Positions 18,222-28,900 of a stretch of DNA of 50,855 nt are shown here, one piece after another. The notes below the pieces were generated by a model, which was not told the DNA's origin, ran no database searches, and saw nothing but the letters and a program-made list of their open reading frames with translations. The stretch covers positions 1 to 50,855 of the forward strand of contig JAPLFL010000053.1 of NCBI GenBank assembly GCA_026390695.1, in the 5' to 3' direction. Source of the DNA: Candidatus Kapaibacterium sp. GTDB taxonomy: Bacteria; Bacteroidota; Ignavibacteria; Kapaibacteriales; UBA2268. The position numbers were made by a program, and so were the translations under genes. How positions within the stretch are numbered: the first letter of the stretch is position 1; each line of letters starts with the position of its first letter.

Positions 18222-18710
18222 TTATTGTCTTTTAGGTATAGTCCTCTCGGGACCGCAAGAAATTTCGTCGTAATTCATTATATTACATAAATTTACAGCA
18301 CTATTGAGAAACATGTCCTTGACAGTTGCTTTGACTCATTCAAATATGCAATAAGAAAATATTGAAGAATCTTCAGTAATTGCTGTTTTATCAAATCTAA
18401 AGCCTCACCAACCGGTAAATTTATCATCTGCAGTAAAACGAATAGAGTCTGTTAGATTACCAATTGCTATAACCCTGCCCTGAACCAAAACCTTGTAATG
18501 CCCCTGAAATTCTACTCTAACCCCTGGACTAATTGAAAGAGTTAATCCCGATGGGACAAATATATGACCGCTTATTTTATATGGTGACCCGGTTACTGTC
18601 CAATTTCCGCTTACATTACCTGATGGTATTATCGTTTCAGCGAATGATTGAAGATTGTTGACAAGTACAAATAAAATGCAAAAGCATGATATTTTGATTA
18701 TTGATTTCAT
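18222..18710 (-). pseudogene. Secreted beta-helix protein, truncated and carrying two in-frame TGA codons
   Basis: A signal peptide (MKSIIKISCFCILFVLVNN to SFAE) is followed by IPSGNVSGNWTVTGSPYKI and SISPGVRVEFQGHYKVLVQG, then IRFTADDKFTGW, the usual start of a right-handed beta-helix surface protein. The usual next residues are GG-x-RFD; here they read stop-GFRFD, consistent with GGA changed to TGA (18405-18407). The frame continues as DKTAITEDSSIFSYCIFE, a second TGA, then VKATVKDM, and ends at TAA 18222-18224. Only the first quarter or so of a normal protein remains. The downstream part, usually ending in a T9SS signal, is gone. Confidence 0.65.
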
Positions 18711-18725
18711 TTTGAACCTCCGTTT

Positions 18726-18794
18726 TTAATTATTTTTTGAAAAATTTGCTATAAAAGACAGTGAAAAGATTATTAGAATGTATATATGTTTCAT
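18726..18794 (-). pseudogene. Orphan signal-peptide fragment
   Basis: A 22-residue frame, MKHIYILIIFSLSFIANFS then KNN, preceded by AAAGGG. It looks like the head of an exported protein whose body is missing. It lies directly upstream of the broken beta-helix gene and downstream of the 21-bp array. Confidence 0.3.
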
Positions 18795-18865
18795 TTGAAA
18801 CCCTTTAAAATTAAAAAAATTGTTTATTTTGATTCTTTGAAGAACATTAAAAAGAAGTAAAATGC

Positions 18866-19054
18866 TTTCAAAGATAAATTTCCATCTTACGAAGATAATT
18901 TGAAGTCTTACAAAGATAATTTTCTGTCTTACAAAGATAATTCGTAGCCTTACGAAGATAATTTGAAGCCTTACGAAGATAATTTGAAGCCTTACGAAGA
19001 TAATTTGAAGTCTTACGAAGATAATTCTAAGCATTACAAAGATAAATTTTTCTG
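18866..19054. repeat. 21-bp tandem array 1a (9 units)
   Basis: Nine adjoining units of exactly 21 bp built on TTAC(G/A)AAGATAATTTGAAG, the central ones nearly identical and the outer ones diverged. Because 21 is a multiple of three, several frames stay open through the array and create false ORFs (for instance a repeated IIFVRLQ on the minus strand). There are no unique spacers, so it is not a CRISPR array. Confidence 0.9.
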
Positions 19055-19084
19055 AAAAATTATGCTTTTTATCACTTAAAATGG

Positions 19085-19231
19085 TCTTTTCACGAATAAA
19101 AATCTATTTCGTATGAATTTTATTATATTTCGTAATGATTAAAATCTATTTTGTATAAAAATAAATCTATTTCGTGAAGGAAATAATCTATTTTGTATGA
19201 ATTAGAATCTATTTTGTAAGTGTTCGATTAT
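19085..19231. repeat. 21-bp tandem array 1b (7 units)
   Basis: Seven units of exactly 21 bp built on ATTT(C/T)GTATGAATT-GAATCT, more diverged than array 1a. Read on the opposite strand, the units share TACGAA and about two thirds of positions with array 1a, so the two arrays may be ancient inverted relatives. Confidence 0.8.
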
Positions 19232-19356
19232 ATAAATCATCAATAAATTTTATTATCGAATGGAAAAAATATATCAAAGAACTTATTTTAATGTAAAATG
19301 TATAATGAAAAATGCAGAATGATTGAAATCGAGGCTGTTTCTAAAAACTCATCCCC

Positions 19357-19428
19357 TGTCATTCCTGCGGATGCAGGAATCCCCTAAAGTGGCAATGGAA
19401 GGAGATTCCTGCATTCGCAAAAATGACA
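19357..19428. repeat. MITE-like palindromic element, copy 1
   Basis: TGTCATTCCTGCGGATGCAG at the left pairs with its inverted counterpart at the right end (ATTCCTGCATTCGC then AATGACA), 22 of 25 bases matching, around a central loop. A second copy lies at 33713. It sits about 47 nt beyond the 3' end of the LamG gene. Elements with this TCATTCCTGC...GCAGGAATGA form occur in many bacteria; it encodes nothing. Confidence 0.75.
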
Positions 19429-19474
19429 GAACAATGATCTATTGTTTTTTTGATTCAGCCTCAATATATTCAAT

Positions 19475-22400
19475 TTATTTATTAATAATCAATTCTAATG
19501 ATGCCGATCGTATCGGTGATATTAGCCTTATATAATATACTCCGCTTAATAATGAGGAAGTATTTATATCTATTGTATGTAATCCCTGACTTTTAAAGCC
19601 TTCATTGAATGATTGGACTTCATTTCCTAAGTTATCATATATTGCAAGTCTTATATCCGACTGTGCGCCGATAATATATGTTAATGAAATTTGATCTTGT
19701 CCGGGGTTGGGTACACTTTTTAATAGTTCAAATTCATTTCCGTCGAATCCGTGAGTAATTGAGCCGATTGAAACTGAACTTATTACATCGGAGGAATCAT
19801 ATCCTAATGGATCGCCTCGGTCATTAAAGAGTGCAAGTTTGAGTTTCAACTTGTTTTTACCAATTGTATCGGGTATATATACAAGAGTAATTCCTTTGGA
19901 GATTTGTCCCTTTAATAATTTCAAAGGATCTTTGAGTGTGAATAGTGCTCGATGTTGGTTCATCATTGCATTCGACAGTTGGCATGAACTCATATCGGCA
20001 TCGCCGTCGCCCCAACTTAATTCGCCCGAAAGAATTGCCTTTAGAATTCCGGTATTATTGAGAACTTCCACAGAAACGAACTTCACAGCGTCTAAAAGTT
20101 TGTCATTTCCGACAAGATTAATGGTGATAGCACGTAATGAATCGGTAGGTTTATTATATGAACCAAGACCGCTTATGCTCAGAACTGGTTTTGGACTTAA
20201 TGTATCATGGTAAACGCAGGAATCGCCATTGCAGTGGATTGTTGTAATAGTTACAACGTATGGACCGGGGCAATTCCAGTTCAAACCATAATAGAATGAT
20301 ATATTATTATGAGCGCCGCCGCCACCCGCAGTGATTTGAGTATATCCTAAAGGGAAAGCTGCATTGTTCAAAACGCCGTCAATGTGACAATCGCCACCTG
20401 TTACAGAGCCATAACATGGCGCAGGACTTATTGATACCATTACTGAACATATATTTGAAGCTGCATAAGGATTCTTTATTATTGTGTAATGATGACCAAA
20501 GAACTGGCTCTGGATGTCTATATCGGGTCCGACTCGGAGTGAATCACAGCCGCAGGAATTAGTATTAGAATGAGGAATCGTATCGTTTTTGCACTTATAT
20601 TCCATCACAATACGGCAACTATCAGCTTTATGGGTTGAATCTGAAGCATGATAAGTTTCCCAATTAAGTACAATCAGACTGTTTGGATTAGTTGGGGTAG
20701 CCTTTAAGCAGATATGGATGGTGCTTGCAGTGCATTTCGGCGAAAATGTAATCATACCGCCGACTATAGAACTGGTGGGCTGATTTACAGTAAGCGAATT
20801 AATGGTCCCATTGAAAATATTTAGCTTCATAGAATTGATTCCAATCGGACTTTTATTTGCGATATCGAAGCAATAGGTGCAATTTGAAGTATCTAAACTT
20901 GAATTCATCAAAGAATCACAAGGCAAAGTAATTTGATTACCATTTCCCTGATAATTTTGTTGAAAACGGCAAGTATCGCCAAGATTTGGAGGAACATAAG
21001 TATGAATTGTTGCCAGATTGAGAGAAACATTTCCACTTGTATTCCCGGAATTGATAATTGTCTTTAAGCAAATATGAATAATGTTCGATGTACATGCAGG
21101 AACGAAGGCTATAAATCCTTGTGATAAATTAAGTCCACTAAGATAAGAAGAGCAGGTAGTGCAAGTCATCGAAGCAATAACTGCACCTGTCATATTAAAG
21201 TCGATTGAATAGATACTGCTTGACTTTTTATTTATAATGTCGAAACAATAAATGGAAGAATCTTTATTGAAACTGATATTAGCTATTGAATCACAAATGG
21301 TGTTCGTAGGAACAGTATCCAAAGTCTTGCATTTTCCTGCAGGCCCGGCACGATAAATGTCCATTAGCTTTGTTGTATCAATAGCTCCTTTGAAAATTTC
21401 AAGCTCATCTATTGAACCGGAAAATTCATTTGATCCATTCACGAAGTCGCGACCTATAGTAACGTTAGCATTATTACTGATAGAGTTAGTTAATGACGCA
21501 CTAATAGGAACTATTGTTTGTGCCGTATTAGTTAATAGCTTTACTGTATTGGCGCCTCTGTTGACAGTAGCAGCAACAAAAGTCCAGGTATTAATTGGGA
21601 TGCTTGTGACTGAAAGGAAGTTTTGGAAATTAGGTGCAGGACTATTTCCATAACCTAATTGAAATCCTAATTTATTCGATCCGTCAACAAAAAAAGCATA
21701 ACCCTGAACATGAGTAGCATCAGTTGCAACTCTTTTTACAATGATTGTTCTTAAACCATTATCACCTAATGAATCAAGCTTAATCCAGCAATCAATAGAA
21801 AAATTACTTGTATTAAAATCCAAATCTAAAGCATTTTGAGTTACATTTATATAACTATTCGGATTGAATGGGAAATGAAAAGATCCACCAACATAGTTTG
21901 AAGAATTGGATGTTATCCCGGAACCAACAATTGTTCCATAATCATTATAATTTGTTGGAAAATAACTGGCGGCCACACTTGTTAAATCAATTGCAGTCGA
22001 ACCATTTGTAGGGTTTGTTTCATCAAATGGCCACCAAGCAATTAATTCAGCCGGAGCAGGTGTACAGTTTGAGCCCGAACTGCCAATATTCTTACATTTA
22101 CCATCTGGGCCGGCATTATAAATACTCCTGAGCGTTGCACTGTCCAAATCTCGGTTAAATATTTCGAGTTCGTCAATATATCCTTTAAAAGGATCATAAC
22201 CAAAAGTACTCTGACTTAACTGACCAATACTAACTCCTACAGAATTACCAAATGAGCGTGATGACCAGCCATTGAGCACGAATGTTTGAATAGTATTGTT
22301 AAGATATAATCGCACAAGACCATTTGTTCTGTCCACAACCGCTGCAACAAACGAATATACTCCAAGCGGAACTATAGCAGCCATTGTAAAATTAGAATAA

Positions 22401-22933
22401 CCTGAACCATAAGCCAATTGTAGGGTTAAATGAGTACCACTAAGATACAGTACATACCCTTGAGAATTAGAATTGGTATCTATATTTCGTTTTGAAATTA
22501 TACAATATCTCGCAGATGATGAATCGGTAGGCTTAATCCAAGCATCTATTGTAAAGTTTGAATATGGGAAGTCCAAATCGGTTACATTTGATACCTGCAC
22601 ATAATTATTATCTAAGCCCGGAAAATAATAAGATGTAGCGACTTCACCAGAATTATTGTTTGTAACTCCGTTAATTTTGGTACCACTATTATTAGTGTTT
22701 GTCGGTGAATAACTCGTTGCAACACTTGTTAAGTCAGTTGCAGTAGTTCCGCTTGTTTCGTCAAAAGACCACCAAGCTACCATACCAGATGGTGCTGTGA
22801 CGCATGCAGCAATGCTTTTGTTTTGAGAAGACAAAGCAAAGAGGAAAATAAAAACAGAAAATGCTAATAGAGAAAGCCTTGCTTTCTCTTTGGAAGCTAT
22901 ATTCTGTAATTGACTGAGAAAAATGTAATACAT
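19475..22933 (-). CDS. Large T9SS-exported protein with two LamG domains
   Basis: 1152 residues. A signal-anchor-like N-terminus (hydrophobic residues about 21-36) precedes two LamG/concanavalin-like domains. Each opens with AWW(S/P)FDET and closes with GYIDELEIFNRDLDS or GSIDELEIFKGAIDTT followed by GP-GKCK (about residues 45-285 and 290-530). Several cysteine-rich beta domains follow. The C-terminal 80 residues are a type A T9SS sorting domain: SVPNPGQDQISLTYII, then DIRLAIYDNLGNEVQSF and LLSGVYYIRLIS. It is thus expected outside the outer membrane, possibly binding glycans. It is the last gene of a leftward operon, 45 nt after the giant TANFOR-like gene. Confidence 0.9.
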   Translation of the reverse strand: MYYIFLSQLQNIASKEKARLSLLAFSVFIFLFALSSQNKSIAACVTAPSGMVAWWSFDETSGTTATDLTSVATSYSPTNTNNSGTKINGVTNNNSGEVATSYYFPGLDNNYVQVSNVTDLDFPYSNFTIDAWIKPTDSSSARYCIISKRNIDTNSNSQGYVLYLSGTHLTLQLAYGSGYSNFTMAAIVPLGVYSFVAAVVDRTNGLVRLYLNNTIQTFVLNGWSSRSFGNSVGVSIGQLSQSTFGYDPFKGYIDELEIFNRDLDSATLRSIYNAGPDGKCKNIGSSGSNCTPAPAELIAWWPFDETNPTNGSTAIDLTSVAASYFPTNYNDYGTIVGSGITSNSSNYVGGSFHFPFNPNSYINVTQNALDLDFNTSNFSIDCWIKLDSLGDNGLRTIIVKRVATDATHVQGYAFFVDGSNKLGFQLGYGNSPAPNFQNFLSVTSIPINTWTFVAATVNRGANTVKLLTNTAQTIVPISASLTNSISNNANVTIGRDFVNGSNEFSGSIDELEIFKGAIDTTKLMDIYRAGPAGKCKTLDTVPTNTICDSIANISFNKDSSIYCFDIINKKSSSIYSIDFNMTGAVIASMTCTTCSSYLSGLNLSQGFIAFVPACTSNIIHICLKTIINSGNTSGNVSLNLATIHTYVPPNLGDTCRFQQNYQGNGNQITLPCDSLMNSSLDTSNCTYCFDIANKSPIGINSMKLNIFNGTINSLTVNQPTSSIVGGMITFSPKCTASTIHICLKATPTNPNSLIVLNWETYHASDSTHKADSCRIVMEYKCKNDTIPHSNTNSCGCDSLRVGPDIDIQSQFFGHHYTIIKNPYAASNICSVMVSISPAPCYGSVTGGDCHIDGVLNNAAFPLGYTQITAGGGGAHNNISFYYGLNWNCPGPYVVTITTIHCNGDSCVYHDTLSPKPVLSISGLGSYNKPTDSLRAITINLVGNDKLLDAVKFVSVEVLNNTGILKAILSGELSWGDGDADMSSCQLSNAMMNQHRALFTLKDPLKLLKGQISKGITLVYIPDTIGKNKLKLKLALFNDRGDPLGYDSSDVISSVSIGSITHGFDGNEFELLKSVPNPGQDQISLTYIIGAQSDIRLAIYDNLGNEVQSFNEGFKSQGLHTIDINTSSLLSGVYYIRLISPIRSASLELIINK

Positions 22934-22978
22934 ATAAACCTTTAAAAAAAATGAAAAAACTTTTAATTTTAATTCTAT

Positions 22979-25900
22979 TTAAAAACTCCTAATTGCTCGC
23001 ACTTTGAAGTAGTAAAAATCCTTGACAATAAATGATGAAGGAGTTGCAGAGTTGAAATCCTTCTGCCATGCGTCACTTAAATCTGCCTCAGTTGAACTCC
23101 AATAAGAACCAGAAAATCCTCCAATGATGTTTCTTTGGGCATATAATAACATCAATTCATCTATAGAGGGCAAATACCAATCACTGTAGCCGCCCAAGGT
23201 CAATTGATCGCATAATTTTGCAGCATAATTACCATTAGCGTATATTGCAACAATGGCACTTGTGTTTGATTGACCAGTCCCAACAGAAGTTCCAGTAGCA
23301 TTTGTTAAAATAAAATTATTACTGCTATTGTAATAACACCAAGGTATTCCGGAACCTTGATCAACTGTGGCCGCAATTAAGCCATGCTGGCCGGTTCCAT
23401 CTATATAAAATATTTTGCCTCCTCCATAGAATTTGCCTATATAAAATTGAGGCTCCACTGCATTAACAGTTATAACACAAGGAGTACAATTATTATCAGC
23501 GCAAAATGGGGTAATATTAACTGTATGAGTTCCCGGAGCAAAACTAAATACGTAATTTGGTGAAGCAGCTGTTGTAGTTGCTGCTCCTTGATACATGCCG
23601 CCAGTCCACTGATATGTTAAAGCACAAGCGGAAATTTCTGGATTGCATGTAAAGCTCGGAGGACTGAAAGTATAATAAGTATTCGGCCAAAGTGTGATAG
23701 TGCCATTGCAACTTATTGAATCATTCGTGCTTTCAGCTAAATTCGGAGTAGATGATTGGCCTTGTAAATATTTGTATTTTACTTTATTTGTTTTCCATTC
23801 ACCACATGTACATGCCAGAGTTGGCTTTTGGCCGGTCTTATCTGATTCTTTTTGAATAGTGCCGCACAATGGCAGCTGGAAGCAAATTATTGTATCACAA
23901 ATATTATGGTTAATCGAAAAACTAACCTTTATACAAATGCTTGTTCCATAACCAGTTATATTCCCATCAATTACGGTTGATGTAAATGGATTTGCCGAGG
24001 TAGGAGTGTAGCTATTAATCGTAAGGCTCGAAGACATTGATGAAAGACTAATTGTGCCGGCAGTCGGCTCATTATTATCAATTGTAACTTTGAAATCATA
24101 ATTGTTGCTATTTATTAAGTTATGACATTTGACTGAATAGTGAGAAACTTTCAATTTCGGGCATGGAGGCTTAATTGTATTATTGACATAAATTTTGCAT
24201 GAATCGCATTTTTTATTGCCACAATATACATACATTGAAACGGTATAATAGCCCTGAGCAGTGAAATTTGCTGCTGTGACTGAATTAGTATTTCCCGTCT
24301 GCGTTCCCTGAGGCCCAGAAATAATCCAGTTATATGTTGAACTGCAAGTGCTTGGATTGCAGATATATTCCGGGAAAACTATATTTACATTGCTGTAAGT
24401 AATAGTCGGATTAAATTCATCTCCACAAACTAATGCTTTGCTCGGAGCACCATGATGTGTGATATCGGTGAACAGTATCTGATTAGTCTTCCATCTGCCG
24501 CAATCACAGGTGGATTTATTAGTGGCTGTAGTTGTTTGCTGATTATTTAATGTAGGTCGCCCTGTAACGGCATTCTGTACACTCGGCTTCCAAGTAATAT
24601 TTGAATCATTTGGATTTCCGATAGCTGCAACAGTTTCAATTTTGGGGATGAATTCGCTGTGGGTGCTATCTTTGGGAGGATTTTTTTCTATTTGTCCTGA
24701 ATAAGGAACTTGAACTGGAATTGTTGAATCTTTGGGTCCACTCCAGATGTGAACCTGAGTTGTTGAATCTTTTTTACCATCCGAGCCCTTGTCCCATATA
24801 ATTCCAGGGATTTCTTTTCCATTTTTAAATTTATAACTAAGACTATTCCCATTAACAATTTCATAACGCCCAGCGAGAACTGTCATAGATTCATAACCAA
24901 GAGCATTCGCTGTTTCTTTATCAAATGGAATATCATATTTTTGATTTATTTTGTATTCTTTTAGAATAAATTTATCCTTGAAAATTAACTTCAGGACATC
25001 ACCTTGGATATTAAAGGATTGAATGTCCTTTGGTATTCCAGTTTTTGCTAAAGCATCATAAGTTCTATCCGAGCCATCTTTAACACGAATAATAATACCA
25101 CTGCAAATACAATCATAATCTCCGCTACATGTGCAGTCAGCATAAGGTTTATCCGGTCTCCCCAGTTCGATATGAGCTCTCAATACAACAGTTGTATGTG
25201 GAATAATGGTTGATGTTTGTGAATTGCCACCAATAGTTAAACCTTCTTCTCGTCCCTTCTGTAAAACACTTCCTCTGATAGCTCCTATATCGGTAGTTTT
25301 TCCATTATTAGGGTCAGGCAAACGCATTCTTGGAACAGCAAAATATTTCAAAGAATCTATCGGCAGACTATCTTTCCTGCTTGGCTGACCATCAGTATTA
25401 GCAACCTGTGGCGGAGTTACGTTTAAAACAACATGAATAACACTTGATTTTTCAGTTACTTCAACATTTGTAAACAATGCCTTTGCATAAACTTCTTTTC
25501 CACCGATAGTCATTTTAGTAAGGCTGGGGTAAGTATCTGTAATCTGATTACCTTTTTTTGGTATCCAATTTATATAAAATACGTTGCTATCCTTATCACT
25601 ACTGCTGCCAACTCCTGGTTTTATAGATTCAAAATTCAAAACGCCTCCTTCAGAACCTGAAGCAGTTGTCATTTCTATTTTATACTCAGCACTTATCCCA
25701 TTGCCTTTTGCTGCTTTCAGTGCGGCAAGGGCTTCTTCAGTAGCAGTTAGTATAATATCCAGTCTACCTAAATCTGACTTGAAGGCACCTGGTTGCACAA
25801 CATTAAATGTATAATTTCCATTTCCATCATTTGTGCTGGGTTGAATTATAATTCCGCCAGGATGGCGTTTGACAATAATATTTAGACCAGGAATTGGCGC

Positions 25901-28900
25901 AGATCTGGAGGTTCCATTAAAACCAGGAACATGAGCAATATCTTTAGTTTGGTTGATTGTCCCTTGTGTGGCAAGAGCTGGTAAACATTCACAATCGGAC
26001 AAACTAAACCTTACACAACCGCCACCGTCCATCCTGCAAGCAAAATAACAATCGGCACAAGCAAAACTCAAGGTATCCATATCCCCGGCAATGATAACGC
26101 TGTAAGCGCCCGGATACTGCGAGTTATCAGTCTTGGTCCTCGGGTTTTGAGAGGCATCACCACCTATATAACCGGTCGAATACTTCGTATTATCGGGTTT
26201 AGTCCCCTTTTTATTAGCATTAATATCCCAAACATATACTTCTCCTGCTTTCAGAGCAGCTCCGGTAAGGGCAATCGAAGTTTCAGCAATATCAGTTTTA
26301 TCCCAAATCGGAGCATTTTCTTTTAGAGCATTTGCCGGATCCATATATTGATCAGTATTCACTTTAACAAGGCGAAGATGATAAAGGACATCCTTAGGGT
26401 CAGATGCGGCTGTCCAGCTAAAAGTCGGAGTAAGGCTTTTCTGTGGCTTCTTGTGGGTTGGAGAAATCATAGTTATTTTATACGCATCAGAACCTGAATT
26501 AATGCCAATTATACTACTCCTGATGTACTGCCGCTTTCTCAGTGGCGGAGTTACGTTTAAAACTACATGAATATAAGCCGATTTTTCAGTTACTTCTACA
26601 TTTGTAAACAACGCCTTTGTATAAACTTCTTTTCCGCCGATTGTCATTTTAGTAGTACCGAACTGTGAGTCAGTTATATGAAGTCCTTTTTTGGGTATCC
26701 AATTTATATAGAATACATTGCTATCCTTATCATTACTGTTGCCTGCACCTGGTTTTATAGATTCAAAATTCAAAACGCCTCCTTCAGATCCTGAAGCAGT
26801 TGTCATTTCGATTTTATACTCTGCACTTACCCCATCCCCTTTTGCAGCCTTCAGTGCGGCAAGAGCTTCTTCTGTTGCTGTAAACATAATATCGCAATTC
26901 CCAATTCCGCTATGGCTATCAACATTAAACGTATAATTCCCATTTCCATCATTTGTGGTTGGTTGAATAATTTCAGAACCGTTCCGTTTTATAATAATAC
27001 TTATACCTGGTACTGGTGTTGCTCTGGAATTCCAATCATTCGGGTTAGGTAATGGTGTAGGCGTTGGTGCAGGAGGCATCATTGCAATTACATCTGCACT
27101 TATTTGATGCTTACAAGGCGGACCACTAATTGGACCTGATAAAGGTGTATATTGAGTTACGAAACTCAGCATGCTATTAGCTGTAATGCTTGATGTAAAA
27201 TAAAATGTAAAATTAGAATTTCCGATCGGAACGAAATATGTTGCTGCCGGAGTGACGAGTGTAGCAGAGCTTGAGCTTGGAGCTATCATTTGTATATAAC
27301 CCGGACATCCAGCCATATTGTTTATATAAACAGTGATACTGTAAATCGGAACACCACTGGAATTTAAGCCAATATAACTCGCAGTGGATGTTGAGTTCGT
27401 TATTGAATAAGAGCAAGAGCAGTTATTACACGGGTATCCGGTAACAGTAAAAGTTGAAGTTGTATTACAAGCGCCGTTAGTTGTTGTAACTGTATAGACC
27501 CCTGGCCCGTTCGGCGGATATTCCGTAATTGATGATGTATTGCCTCCCGGAACAGGCACGCCATTTCGTGACCAAGTTAAACTTGTTCCTGTCGAAGTCA
27601 GTGTGATAGCTGTTGTATCGCATATATTGCTTGGGCCGCTGATTACCGGATAAACAATATTATTTGAATTTGAAACATACCAAGGATCTGAGATATTGCA
27701 ACCCCCATTTGCATCCATTACTTTAACCCTGTAGCAACCACTTGATGTAATTATATTGGATATATTCGATGATGTAGCTGTCCCGAAATTGGTATAAGAG
27801 CTGCTTGGACAATTCGTTAAATTACATGAAGCTATTGCATTGCAAGTTCCGCAGCTAGAGCAAATCATCCATTGATATGTTACCGGATTAGCAGAGTAAT
27901 TTGTTGTTGACATAAGCTTTAAATTGCCATTACACGGTATTATATGAGTTAATGGAGGTATTGAAATAATATTTGGTTTTACGGGGCCATCCAAATTAAA
28001 AGGCCCTTTGAATGATTTTAAACATCCGTTTGCATCCTTTATATAAACAGTATATGAAGCTGAAGCAGGTAGATTTGAGTATAGATGTGAATATCCTGCA
28101 ACAGTGGTGTATGTCCCGTTATTCAAGCTAAAAGTAAATGGCGGTGCAGCTCCAGTTACATTTGTAATATTGATACTTCCATTTGATCCGCATGTAGGTC
28201 TGGTAACTGTTACTGTGGCATTTATTAGACTGGTATTTGGGAAAACTTTGAAAGTGTAATAATTATTAACAAACCCAGAATTCATACAATTAAACGTACC
28301 GGATGGAAAAGTTACTTTACAGGATACATAATACATTTGAGACCCAGAAGTAAACTCCAAAGATGTCAATGAAGAACTCCCCGGAGCATCAGTGAAATTA
28401 GACCCATTCCCAAAAGTGTACCAAACTCCAAGAGCAGGTGATGTTCCGGTTGTTGGGTCAAAACATGAATTTGTGAATGTATATGATGATGCTGTTGTAG
28501 GCAATGAAGGCGTTACTACACTTTTTTGTATATACCAAGTAATAGTTGTACTTGCCGGGAAATAAGTATTTGGAATATGTGAGCATCCAGTAGAGCCAGT
28601 AAATTTTAATTTGAATGCCTTAACGCTACAACACTGAGTATAGTCACCCGTTGGCGAGCATACTTCTACATTTAATGGGCTGTTTGGAGGAACAACAATA
28701 AGGGTAACCGGTAGAGTGCAAGATACATTGCCATTCGAAACTGTACAAGTATATGGATACGAGCCAACGGTTGTAGGAGTAAAAGTCGGACTCCAAGTAT
28801 AAACTATTGGGCCTGTACAAGGGCCGGAGAAATTGTATGAAAAATTAGGTAGAGGCTGACCTATACAAGCTGTAACGGTTAATGGATTTATTCCAATAGC

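Noticed and set aside
18222-18710. Alternative genetic code (TGA as Gly or Trp)
   Set aside because: TGA ends the giant adhesin gene exactly after a normal sorting domain, and long genes contain no internal TGA, so two TGA codons in one truncated gene mean decay.
18726-19034. 102-residue ORF with repeated IIFVRLQ
   Set aside because: Translation of array 1a; only the short signal-like end (18726-18794) was kept, at low confidence.
18866-19231. CRISPR array
   Set aside because: Units are directly adjoining with no unique spacers, and no cas genes are present. The same holds for the arrays at 32849 and 49660.
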